NCBI RefSeq assembly: GCF_014268275.3
Contig: NZ_CP077084.1
Location: 4,712,001-4,776,000 of the forward strand
Direction: 5' to 3'
Length of the DNA stretch: 64,000 bases
Source of the DNA: Pseudomonas tritici
Lineage (GTDB): Bacteria; Pseudomonadota; Gammaproteobacteria; Pseudomonadales; Pseudomonadaceae
In this document: piece by piece, positions 54,197 to 64,000 of the stretch
Layout: each line of letters opens with the position of its first letter
Numbering within the stretch: the stretch's first letter is position 1
Program-made: the position numbers and the translations under genes
The notes under the pieces: model-generated
Told to the model about the DNA's origin: nothing
The model's input: only the letters and a program-made list of their open reading frames with translations
Databases searched by the model: none

Positions 54197-55243
54197 TTAT
54201 TTTTTCCCTTCAAGTTTCTCGTAGGCTTCTTTCATCAGGACGTCATAGTTGCCGTAGTCCTTGCCGTTATAGTTTCGCGCCATGGAAGTGAAATCCTTGG
54301 CTTTCATGGCCGTCATCAACGCTGAGCTGTTAGCGCAAAACGCGAGAAACGCCTTCAGTTGGTTACCGACATTCACTTTCAATGCCGCGGCAAACTCAAA
54401 CACCGTCTTGTAACCGCATGAGGCGTAGTTGAACCCCATGGTCTGAAACATGCCCCACGACGCCGACATCAACGCCGCTTCCTGATCCAGGGCGAAGGCG
54501 GTGGCCATGGTTTCCCAGGCCTTGACCTGATCCTTGTTATTGACCTGCCACTGCGGCCCGGCCTTTCTTACATAGACGTACGAAAGCAACGGGTGCGCCT
54601 GGTCGTAGATATGCTTGGTGTACTTGCGAAACTGGTGCCCTTCAAACGCAATGATCGGCAACTTGGCCGGCCCAAAACCTGATCGACCACCGGACTCAAC
54701 CGTGGCGAAGGCCCTGATGACATTCACCGAAATGCCGTTGCCCAACTGCTTGGCGGCATTCTGAAAATCCGCATCGGAGAGCGTCATGCCGCCGTCGCAC
54801 GTGGCCTGGAGCATTAACTGGCGGTTACGTCGCTCGGCTTCGATCATCGCGCGCATGCGGTCCAGGTACACGTTGACCGTCGCCTGCACTGCATCACCCT
54901 GATTGTTACCGAATGCGTTCAGAAAGCTTGGAATGCGCATGCTCGGGAAGGCCTTCAACGGCACCTTTACCGCTTCTTCGATCAAGCTGTTGAAGGTGCG
55001 ACCGGTGGGGTCGATCACGCCATCGGGGTGGGCGTATTTGAGGTGACGGAACTGGTACTGGCTGATGCACTGCACCAACTGGCCATCGCACTTGCCGTTC
55101 TCGGCCAGCGGAAAACCCAGTTTGGGAATGATCAGGTTGAATAAATACTGGATGCACTGCACATCGGCGGGCAAGTTGCGGGCTTTACCGGGAGTCCCTA
55201 CCGAAGCACTGATAAGACGGGGTAACCCTTGCAGGCTTTTCAT
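54197..55243 (-). CDS. N-acetylmuramidase with peptidoglycan-binding-like N-terminus
   Basis: 348 residues from the ATG at 55243, where AAGGA is 9 bases upstream; the ATG at 55252 has its ribosome site too close. About 25-95 resembles a peptidoglycan-binding fold (ADVQCIQYLFNLIIPKLGF, DGVIDPTGRTFNSLIEE). From about 165 it matches the N-acetylmuramidase family (PF11860): likely catalytic Glu183 in ATVESGGRSGF, then PIIAFEGHQF, SASWGMFQTMGFNY and ARNYNGKDYGNYD. No signal peptide is seen, so it needs a secretion route such as type VI. No phage lysis genes adjoin. Confidence 0.85.
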   Translation of the reverse strand: MKSLQGLPRLISASVGTPGKARNLPADVQCIQYLFNLIIPKLGFPLAENGKCDGQLVQCISQYQFRHLKYAHPDGVIDPTGRTFNSLIEEAVKVPLKAFPSMRIPSFLNAFGNNQGDAVQATVNVYLDRMRAMIEAERRNRQLMLQATCDGGMTLSDADFQNAAKQLGNGISVNVIRAFATVESGGRSGFGPAKLPIIAFEGHQFRKYTKHIYDQAHPLLSYVYVRKAGPQWQVNNKDQVKAWETMATAFALDQEAALMSASWGMFQTMGFNYASCGYKTVFEFAAALKVNVGNQLKAFLAFCANSSALMTAMKAKDFTSMARNYNGKDYGNYDVLMKEAYEKLEGKK

Positions 55244-55489
55244 CACAGACATCCTTGTTAGTTAAAGAAGTGATAGCACTTCAATATCAACTACACACCC
55301 TTGTCATACTCTGAAACAAGTGGCTGGCGGAAACTAGCAAGGCGGTTTGGGGTTGTCCAGAAAGTGTTTTAAAAGCTGTGAGGGAGCCCTCAAGGACAGA
55401 TCGGGAACACGCAGTTTTTCGACTGATAGGCAGTATTCAGCCGCCTGTTGGGCTACTGTCTCTGCCTCACATTATTTTCAAGGATTGAA

Positions 55490-56056
55490 ATGAAAATCAC
55501 GTTAGTTGTTTTGTCTGTCTTGGCCCTGCTCTGCGGTTGCACTTCGCCCCCAGCCACTGTTGCCCCCGACCTGTCGCGCCCATCCATTGCCGAAACCAAA
55601 TCGGTGGTGTTCGACGGCAAGACATTCGTCCTGAAATTTCAGAAACCCGGCCTATGGGAATACTTCCCGGCGCAGGAAAGCGTCGATGCCTGGAATGAGA
55701 TGGTGGATTTTACCGTGGTCCCTCGCGAGATGAACCGTTTCGAACCCCTCGACCTCGCCAAGAATACCGTCCGGCTTCACCAGCAGGAAAACCCCAATAT
55801 GCCGTCGATCCTCGCGACGGACAATGCCACCGGGATCGTGTATTTGGTGATGTATTTCCCCGAGTCTCTGCGCAAGGACGGACGTTTCTCTGAAGTCAGT
55901 TTCTTCAAATATTACCGGGACAGTGGCACCGGCCAGACCATCATCTTTCACTTTGCCAGGAACATTCCAACACCGAGCGATCCGCCAAAAACGGTAGAGG
56001 CGATGGGCCCCGAAATTGTCCCGGTGATCAAGGCATTCCCGGTGTACCGGCCGTAA
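55490..56056 (+). CDS. Putative lipoprotein of unknown function
   Basis: 188 residues from the ATG at 55490 (AAGGA 5 bases upstream). N-terminal signal with a lipobox near LALLCGC; lipidated Cys at about 15-17. The rest has no recognised family (FVLKFQKPGLWEYFPAQESV, MYFPESLRKDGRFSEVSFFK). It diverges from the muramidase with a 246-base gap and ends 3 bases before the convergent NTPase gene's stop. The 246-base gap shows nothing certain. Confidence 0.7.
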   Translation: MKITLVVLSVLALLCGCTSPPATVAPDLSRPSIAETKSVVFDGKTFVLKFQKPGLWEYFPAQESVDAWNEMVDFTVVPREMNRFEPLDLAKNTVRLHQQENPNMPSILATDNATGIVYLVMYFPESLRKDGRFSEVSFFKYYRDSGTGQTIIFHFARNIPTPSDPPKTVEAMGPEIVPVIKAFPVYRP

Positions 56057-56058
56057 TA

Positions 56059-58020
56059 TCAGTAACCGTGCGACCCGCTGAACCCCTGATAATGGTGATA
56101 CTTGAGCCATTCGACCACATCGTAAGGGACGTAAAGCTGTTGCTTTGCGCGGGAAATTGCGATGTACACGGCACAGATCCGCTGATCGAACGCGTAGGCA
56201 TCCTTGAACTTCACGTTGGTCAGCAGCTCAGGGGTCAGCAGCACCCGATTGAATTCCATGCCACCCGCCTCTTCCGCCAGCATCAGCAGGCAACGCTTGC
56301 CGGGGACCCCGCCCAAGCGGTTCAAGCGTGTGATATCGGCGACATTGAAGCCTTTTTCCAGCTCACTCTCGACCCACAGGAACGACTCATCAAACTGGCT
56401 GGCATCACGCACCTGTTGCCAGTCAGCCATGTCGCTGAAATACACGTGCGGCCCGTTCTCGTTGTGCTCGTTGCTGTAGAACTGCGGCTTGAACAGGGCG
56501 ATGGCGCTGATCATGAAGCGCTGGAGATCCTGCTGCGCCGCGTTGTCGGGGAACCCGAACGGGCAGTTGGCCTGCTGCAAATGAATGGCCCATTTCATCG
56601 TGTCCCAAGGCGACGCGGTCAACACCACGCAGCCTTCCGGCGGCACGAAGCCCTGGGGGTAATGTTCGATGCCGACGTCCGCATCCCGCGCGCCTTCGAA
56701 GGGGGTCTTGCACTTTTGCGAGTGCACGCTGATCAACGGGTTGACCAGCCGCTCGACGTTGCGGCCCGAGCGCACGGAATAGCTGATGTCGGTGTGCCGG
56801 ACTTCGCGCTTTCTTCTGACCATCACACCGCTGGCCAATTGGTACTCATCGCCGAGGGTGATCAGCACTTGGCGGCCGCGTTCGATAATCTGCAACAACG
56901 AAGGCGGGATGTCCTGGCTTTCATCGATCAATACATGGGTGTACCGAGGCGGCACCACACAACCGTCGAGACTCGCGCGCTTGATCAGCAACAACGCCGC
57001 GAACTCGGGTGGGCTGGCCCATTGCGGGTTGGCCTCCAGGTAAGTCCACACACGGCTGGAATACTCCAGTAACACCTGGGCATCCACACCTGACAACGGT
57101 TGTTTGAAATGCGGCAAATGCCTGGCCGAGAGGCTGTGATGGCTGGAATGACAATAGCGTTCGAGCACCTTGAGACACACATCGACGGTCGCTGGACCCT
57201 CGTGGCCGCGCCACCCATGGATATCCAGGGTTTGCGCCACAGCCAGTTTGCCGGGCAACCTGGCCGGCGTTGCCTGCGCGGGCGGGCGTGGCCCGTGCAA
57301 CAGGGCCTTGGCGAAACCAGCAAACGTCGAGCCGGCCTTGCTGTCGCGCCCCAACCCCATACGTTCGCGAAGAGTCGCCAGCTTTGCTGGCGTGCGCGCC
57401 AGTATCAGGGTCTGTTCAGGCCGCAGGCACTCCATCAAGGCGCCGAGCAGGTGGCTCTTGCCGATGCCCGCGTAGCCTTGAACATGCAAGTCTTCATTCA
57501 AGTTGGCCCGAAAGGTGCGCACCAGCTTGTCCTGAGCCGGGCTGAGCCAGCGTTCGCGGTGCCGGGGTGTAATCATTTGCTGGCTGAACGGGTCATTGCT
57601 GCGCAGATGGCGGACCTTGTAGCCGATATCCCATTTACCCGTAGGCAACAGGTAATACCGCGCCGCCACTTCTTCAGCTGAAAGCAGGCGCAGGTTCACG
57701 CTTTTGAGCGCGTTAAACCCAAAGTACAGCTTGCGCGGGTCGAACAGCCGTTGCGCTTCAGACAGCAACGTCGCAGCGCCCGAAGACGGTGAATCCACTG
57801 CCCAGCCGAGCAACTTTTCCAGGATGCGTTCAGCGCCAGCGCACGTCAGGTCTTTTTCCGCGGCCTGGGCCAGGTTCTGGATGACGAGCACGGCGGCCAG
57901 CTCCGGGTCCGTCAGGCCGACCAAGGCCTCGGCGCCGTTCGTGCCGAGCAGGGCGGTGCAGGTTTCGTCCGTGACGGGCAGGAAGACGGGGCTGGATAAA
58001 TCAAAGTGTTCCGGTTGCAT
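56059..58020 (-). CDS. UvrD-like superfamily 1 NTPase/helicase of unknown role
   Basis: 653 residues with GAGGAACT before the ATG. SF1 motifs: Walker A GYAGIGKS (about 193-200), DESQD motif II in HVLIDESQDIPP, motif III ITLGDEYQLASG and motif VI YIAISRAKQQL, in the order and style of UvrD/Rep enzymes. The first 170 residues are not recognised and may be a specificity part. Short for UvrD, and not in a known repair operon; it follows a 157-residue gene by 38 bases. It could act in DNA repair or mobile-element defence. Moderately sure of the NTPase class only. Confidence 0.78.
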   Translation of the reverse strand: MQPEHFDLSSPVFLPVTDETCTALLGTNGAEALVGLTDPELAAVLVIQNLAQAAEKDLTCAGAERILEKLLGWAVDSPSSGAATLLSEAQRLFDPRKLYFGFNALKSVNLRLLSAEEVAARYYLLPTGKWDIGYKVRHLRSNDPFSQQMITPRHRERWLSPAQDKLVRTFRANLNEDLHVQGYAGIGKSHLLGALMECLRPEQTLILARTPAKLATLRERMGLGRDSKAGSTFAGFAKALLHGPRPPAQATPARLPGKLAVAQTLDIHGWRGHEGPATVDVCLKVLERYCHSSHHSLSARHLPHFKQPLSGVDAQVLLEYSSRVWTYLEANPQWASPPEFAALLLIKRASLDGCVVPPRYTHVLIDESQDIPPSLLQIIERGRQVLITLGDEYQLASGVMVRRKREVRHTDISYSVRSGRNVERLVNPLISVHSQKCKTPFEGARDADVGIEHYPQGFVPPEGCVVLTASPWDTMKWAIHLQQANCPFGFPDNAAQQDLQRFMISAIALFKPQFYSNEHNENGPHVYFSDMADWQQVRDASQFDESFLWVESELEKGFNVADITRLNRLGGVPGKRCLLMLAEEAGGMEFNRVLLTPELLTNVKFKDAYAFDQRICAVYIAISRAKQQLYVPYDVVEWLKYHHYQGFSGSHGY

Positions 58021-58058
58021 AGTTCCTCGCAGCCAGGGGCCGACGTACGTCGCGTGGA

Positions 58059-58532
58059 TCAGGCATGGTCCTGGCTACCCAGTTCGAACCGATACTCGCC
58101 CAGGGAGCCTGACATCCCGCCGCAGCGGGCCGGCGAGTCAGCCCCAGAGGCCATCGCATTGATCTGCTGCTGGAGTTCGAAAACCGCCATCTCGAGCAAC
58201 CTGCGCAAGTCTTCGGCACTCTGCGCGGCCACATTCAATTGCAGCGTGCAGGCGCCCGCGAGTGGCGGCGGCGCGGGCTGGGCGATCGGCGCGGGGGCAT
58301 CCGTCACTTCCTCGACCCGGATCATTTGCGCCTCGCTGAGGATTTGCGCGTGTTCGTCGTCCATCAGGTCCAATACCCTCGACAATTCCAGGGTCTGTTC
58401 AGGATGCGATTGAATACGGTCCTTGATCTCCAGGCGCCGCATCTGCCATTCCCGCAGTTTTTCGCGCGTGAGGTCGTCGACTTTTTCCACGTGTGCTGTC
58501 TCCGGATGCCAGGCATAGGAGTATGCCGCCAT
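58059..58532 (-). CDS. Hypothetical protein upstream of the UvrD-like gene
   Basis: 157 residues from the ATG at 58532, with no strong ribosome site; the frame is open to 58640 but that part overlaps the 4.5S RNA gene. Charged coiled coil (REKLREWQMRRLEIKDRIQ), a Pro-rich linker (APAPIAQPAPPPLAGA) and a second short helical part. No family recognised. Same operon as the downstream NTPase, with a 38-base gap. Confidence 0.6.
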   Translation of the reverse strand: MAAYSYAWHPETAHVEKVDDLTREKLREWQMRRLEIKDRIQSHPEQTLELSRVLDLMDDEHAQILSEAQMIRVEEVTDAPAPIAQPAPPPLAGACTLQLNVAAQSAEDLRRLLEMAVFELQQQINAMASGADSPARCGGMSGSLGEYRFELGSQDHA

Positions 58533-58610
58533 GGACTGCCCGATGGCAGATGGCGTGAAAGCATTTTTGAATTGAAAGTGATGAGGTGTTGCAAGAAAGA
58601 GCGTTATGGA

Positions 58611-58720
58611 GGCAACCCCACCAGCCACACCCCGGCACACAATGTTCCCGCTGTGGCTGCTGCCTTCCGGCTCTGACCAGGTTCACGGGTAATCGTTGCG
58701 GGGGGACCGATGGGGTCACC
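58611..58720 (-). ncRNA. ffs: 4.5S signal recognition particle RNA
   Basis: The conserved SRP core is plain on the minus strand: CTGGTCAGAGCCGGAAGGCA, then GCAGCC, with the GGAA-type tetraloop region bound by Ffh. The ends pair (GGTGACCCCA at 58720 with TGGGGTTGCC at 58611), giving a hairpin RNA of about 110 bases. It is the RNA part of the membrane-protein targeting particle. Exact ends are inferred from pairing. Confidence 0.93.
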
Positions 58721-58752
58721 ATAACGACGCCTGCCTCTCGGCAAGCGGGGCC

Positions 58753-58780
58753 ATTGTACCGATCTCATCGGAAGTTACAA
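58753..58780 (-). promoter_or_regulatory. Sigma-70 promoter of the 4.5S RNA gene
   Basis: On the minus strand TTGTAA (58775-58780), 16 bases, TACAAT (58753-58758). A start near 58745 leaves a leader of about 25 bases with a small hairpin (CTTGCCGAGAGGCAG) to be trimmed. Confidence 0.75.
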
Positions 58781-58852
58781 CCGTTGGGGCCGGATTAAAA
58801 ATATGAAGGAGCTCAAGCACTTGTCTGCGCCCCAGGGAGCCACACAGAACCC

Positions 58853-58939
58853 TGTGGTAGCCGGGCTTGCCCGCGATGCTGACGACTCGGTCTGCCTGGG
58901 CTACCGAGTGATGCCATCGCAGGCAAGCCAGCTCCCACA
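58853..58939. repeat. REPIN with one diverged arm
   Basis: Right arm ATCGCAGGCAAGCCAGCTCC is intact; left arm (TGTGGTAGCCGGGCTTGCCC) has several changes. It lies between the 4.5S gene and the metallopeptidase gene. Confidence 0.75.
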
Positions 58940-58948
58940 CACGGCGAG

Positions 58949-60115
58949 TTACTGCGCCTGTACCACCTCATCCGCCCTACCGCCCTCTTCCTGGATCACC
59001 AGGTGAATAAAGTGCAGCTTGGCGATTACTGCCGGTGGCAGCACGAAGGGATAGAAATCCGGCTGGCCCATGCTGCGCGACAGCTCGTTAAGCATGCCGG
59101 CCAGTTCGATCCAGGCATTGACGAACGACAGGAACGCTGCACCGCCAGGGTGTTCAGGGTCGTAGAGCGTGCTGAGCGGGAATGGCTGGTAATCCAGCTC
59201 CATCGTGCGGGCGCTCATGCCGAAGCCGAGGGCGGTGTCGACCGCGTCCATCATGTGCAGGTAGTGGGCCCAGGTTTCGGCCCAGTCTTCCCAGGGGTGC
59301 ATGGTGGCGTAGGCACTGACGCAGGTTTGCTGCCAGTCGGGGCGTGGCCCGTTCTGGTAGTGCTGGTCGAGCGCATCGGCATAACTGGCGCGTTCGTCGC
59401 CGAACAGGTTGCGAAACGCTTCAAGCCAATGGGTATTGGCGACCAGGCGATCCCAGTAATAGTGACCGACCTCATGGCGAAAGTGCCCGAGCAAGGTGCG
59501 ATAGGGTTCGCGCATTTGCACACGGACTTTTTCACGGTGGGCGTCGTCGGCTTCCTTGATGTCGAGGGTGATCAGACCGTTCGCATGGCCGGTCATGGGC
59601 GCGTTGCCTTCCAGGTCGATACCAACGAAGTCGAAGGCCAGGCCGTTATCTTCATCGGCACTCTTTGGCACAACGCGCAAACCCAAGCTGATCAGTTGCG
59701 CGACCAAGCGGCGCTTGGCGGTCTCGACCTTGCGCCAGCGGTCGTGGTTTTCCGCGATCGACAGGTCGGGGATGGTGCGGTTCAAGCTGCAGGCCACGCA
59801 CAGCGATGCCGTGCTGTGGGCCGGGATCAGCCAGTTGCAGGCGGCCGGCGTGTCGAGGTTGGCGCAGCGGCGGAAGGCGCCGGCGGCGAGGTTGTCGTCC
59901 TGTAGCCAGGTGCCCTCGACGGGACCGGGCTGCAGGGAGGACAGGCGACTTTGTTGCGCTTGATACCCCAGCAACGCCTGGCAGGCCAGGCATTGGCTGT
60001 TGCGAAAAAACAGCGATTGACCGCACCGGCACTGCCACACCTTGCTATCGCGAGACGTGCCGGCTACGAACGGTGCAGCGATGCGCGAACTGAGTTGTTC
60101 GAAGTAGCGGAACAT
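58949..60115 (-). CDS. Putative zinc-binding metallopeptidase
   Basis: 388 residues. N-terminal zinc-ribbon-like cysteines (Cys29-x-Cys31, Cys42, Cys45) and a second set (Cys84, Cys93, Cys106, Cys109), then a metallopeptidase domain with His214-Glu-x-x-His218 (RHEVGHYYW) and a downstream Glu in WEDWAETWAHYLH. No signal peptide, so cytosolic. This matches the bacterial putative zinc-binding peptidase family (PF15887). Substrate unknown. Monocistronic, near the 4.5S RNA as in other pseudomonads. Confidence 0.85.
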   Translation of the reverse strand: MFRYFEQLSSRIAAPFVAGTSRDSKVWQCRCGQSLFFRNSQCLACQALLGYQAQQSRLSSLQPGPVEGTWLQDDNLAAGAFRRCANLDTPAACNWLIPAHSTASLCVACSLNRTIPDLSIAENHDRWRKVETAKRRLVAQLISLGLRVVPKSADEDNGLAFDFVGIDLEGNAPMTGHANGLITLDIKEADDAHREKVRVQMREPYRTLLGHFRHEVGHYYWDRLVANTHWLEAFRNLFGDERASYADALDQHYQNGPRPDWQQTCVSAYATMHPWEDWAETWAHYLHMMDAVDTALGFGMSARTMELDYQPFPLSTLYDPEHPGGAAFLSFVNAWIELAGMLNELSRSMGQPDFYPFVLPPAVIAKLHFIHLVIQEEGGRADEVVQAQ

Positions 60116-60152
60116 GGCGATCTCTTCCTGTCTTGAGTACCAAAAATAACCG

Positions 60153-60266
60153 CGTAGCCGCTGTCGAGCTTAAGCGAGACTGCGTCGGCAACACTGCCCA
60201 TCCTGCGTCGGGCCCTGCACCGCATCGCCTCCAACGCAGCCTCGTTGGCGCTCGACAGCTGCTACG
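60153..60266. repeat. Palindromic repeat, second family (CGTAGC.GCTGTCGAGC)
   Basis: Imperfect inverted arms of the family also seen at 47253-47364; left arm diverged (CTTAAGCGAGACTGCG). It occupies the gap between ligA and the metallopeptidase gene. Confidence 0.8.
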
Positions 60267-60318
60267 GGGCGCGCGTAGGAACTCTGAGCATCGCCAGTAA
60301 GAGATCGTTCAGTAAGAA

Positions 60319-62717
<2,399 letters not shown>

Positions 62718-62763
62718 AATATGTTAGTGCACGGATTCTACAGGCAACGCTTAAGATCAGGCC

Positions 62764-63633
62764 TCAGCGTTTCTGTGTCAGGGCGCGACGCTCGAACTCG
62801 ACGATGCGCTGACGGTAATGTTCGATGGTCTGCGCAGTGAGGACGCTGCGCTGGTCGTCCTTGAGCTCGCCATTCAGTTCCTGGGACAGCTTGCGGGCTG
62901 CGGCCACCATCACGTCGAATGCTTGTTTCGGGTGACGTGGGCCTGGCAGGCCAAGGAAGAAGCTCACTGCCGGGGTGCTGAACAGGTCGATATCGTCCAG
63001 GTCGAAAGTGCCCGGCTTGACCGCATTGGCCATGGAGAACAGTACTTCGCCGTTACCCGCCATGCTTTCGTGACGGTGGAAAATATCCATCTCGCCAAAA
63101 CGCAGGCCGCTTTCCAGGATGTTCTGCAGCAGGGCCGGGCCTTTGAAACCGGCGGCGTCGCGGCAGATCACGCTGATCACCAGCACTTCTTCGGCGGCGG
63201 GCTGGTCGTTGACCGATTGGCGCGGCGCGCTGGAGGTCTTGCCGACGTTTTCGTCCGGGAAATCATCGTCGCGGCTGCTGAAGCTCGGGCCTTCATCGAC
63301 GTCAAGGTTCAAGTCGCCCTGATGCGGCTCGGCAGCGCCGGTACTGGCGCGCTTGCCACGCTTGGACGACGGCTCGCGGGCTTCACGCAGCGGCGCGCTC
63401 ATCGACGGCAAGTCGTGCTCGTCCAACTGAGGTTCTTTATGGGTATCGAGCACACGGGGCGGCCCCAGCAGCTCGGCGGCACCGTCGTCGTCAGGCAAGT
63501 TGGACAGATTGCGGTCCAGACGAAATTTAAGCTTCCCCTTGCCACCGCGCATGCGGCGCCAGCCATCAAAAAGAATACCGGCAATGACAATGATGCCGAT
63601 GACGATCAGCCACTCGCGCAGACCGATTTCCAT
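62764..63633 (-). CDS. zipA: Cell division protein ZipA
   Basis: 289 residues from the ATG at 63633; the frame is open to 63690. N-terminal membrane anchor ([15 protein letters not shown]), a basic then acidic disordered linker (about 40-140), and the C-terminal FtsZ-binding domain ([39 protein letters not shown]). Anchors the Z-ring to the inner membrane. The 259-base gap before it holds AT-rich sequence and probably its promoter, which I cannot place. Confidence 0.95.
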   Translation of the reverse strand: MEIGLREWLIVIGIIVIAGILFDGWRRMRGGKGKLKFRLDRNLSNLPDDDGAAELLGPPRVLDTHKEPQLDEHDLPSMSAPLREAREPSSKRGKRASTGAAEPHQGDLNLDVDEGPSFSSRDDDFPDENVGKTSSAPRQSVNDQPAAEEVLVISVICRDAAGFKGPALLQNILESGLRFGEMDIFHRHESMAGNGEVLFSMANAVKPGTFDLDDIDLFSTPAVSFFLGLPGPRHPKQAFDVMVAAARKLSQELNGELKDDQRSVLTAQTIEHYRQRIVEFERRALTQKR

Positions 63634-63892
63634 GTAATCCCGTGCCTCTAATAAAAAATGCTGAAAAATAAGGGGTTTAGCACTGTGCAAACCGCTTTAA
63701 AACGTGGCGCCAACTCTATGTTCTGACTGACGTTTTGCCCACGCAGATGAAAATTTGACATTAAACTAGCACGACCAAAGATAACTTTACACCGTCTGTC
63801 AAAATGGCTTGAACAAATATGTCCATTTGCCACTTTCGCCAGACCGGTAAAGCGTCTTACCGCACGCTATAAAAATTCTCCCCCGGCAGGGC

Positions 63893-64000
63893 TCAAGACT
63901 CCACCAACGCCATCGCTTCTTCGACATCCACCGCTACCAAACGCGAGCAGCCGGGCTCATGCATCGTCACACCCATCAACTGATCCGCCATTTCCATGGC
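63893..64000 (-). CDS. smc: Chromosome segregation protein SMC, C-terminal end only
   Basis: The last 35 codons lie at the right edge, ending [20 protein letters not shown] then EEAMALVES. This is the tail of bacterial SMC after the Walker B/D-loop region. Position beside zipA and ligA agrees with Pseudomonas gene order. The rest is outside the window. Confidence 0.88.
   Translation of the reverse strand, partial: AMEMADQLMGVTMHEPGCSRLVAVDVEEAMALVES

Overview
The window looks like a chromosome segment of a Pseudomonas fluorescens-group bacterium. The evidence is high GC, Pseudomonas-type gene sets (anr-hemN-ccoSIHG with two ccoNOQP operons, aer, dnaX-ybaB-recR, ffs, ligA-zipA-smc, aceK, hrpA) and several interspersed palindromic REP/REPIN repeats. 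No species can be named from sequence reading alone.

Layout. 1-6.7 kb: the tail of a porin, an ECF sigma/zinc-finger anti-sigma pair, a KAS III-type synthase and hrpA. 6.9-7.8 kb: two small AT-richer orphan ORFs, one carrying a run of ten C. 7.9-14.7 kb: aceK, a chemoreceptor, two convergent EamA transporters and a CPBP protease. 14.9-24.9 kb: a surface-glycan block with wecB and wecC (UDP-ManNAcA supply), a 1454-residue methyltransferase/glycosyltransferase fusion, one or two small membrane proteins separated by an in-frame stop, and two GT4 glycosyltransferases. 25-43.4 kb: the microaerobic respiration block, with aer (FliA-type promoter), two complete ccoNOQP operons, a Phd/VapC-like toxin-antitoxin pair, ccoGHIS, a TauE/SafE-like protein, hemN (perfect ANR box) and anr. 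43.4-50 kb: apt, an acyl-CoA dehydrogenase, recR, a CurA-like oxidoreductase, ybaB and dnaX. 50-58.5 kb: an accessory stretch with a binding protein, EamA/LysR pair, DUF2167 protein, a muramidase with an exported partner gene, a lipoprotein, and a UvrD-like NTPase with a small partner. 58.6-64 kb: the 4.5S RNA gene, a zinc metallopeptidase, ligA, zipA and the 3' end of smc.

How it fits together. Anr senses oxygen and probably drives hemN (haem for the oxidases), ccoG and the second cco operon; ccoGHIS supplies copper and assembly functions to the cbb3 oxidases; Aer steers the cell by redox or oxygen state. The glycan block supplies a ManNAcA-type sugar nucleotide and transferases but no flippase or polymerase, so export must be encoded elsewhere. 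The least understood parts are the multidomain glycosyltransferase, the muramidase/exported-protein pair, the UvrD-like NTPase pair, the two small ORFs near 7 kb, and the palindrome-rich control region before the second ccoN. All family assignments come from motif recognition by eye; no database search was possible.
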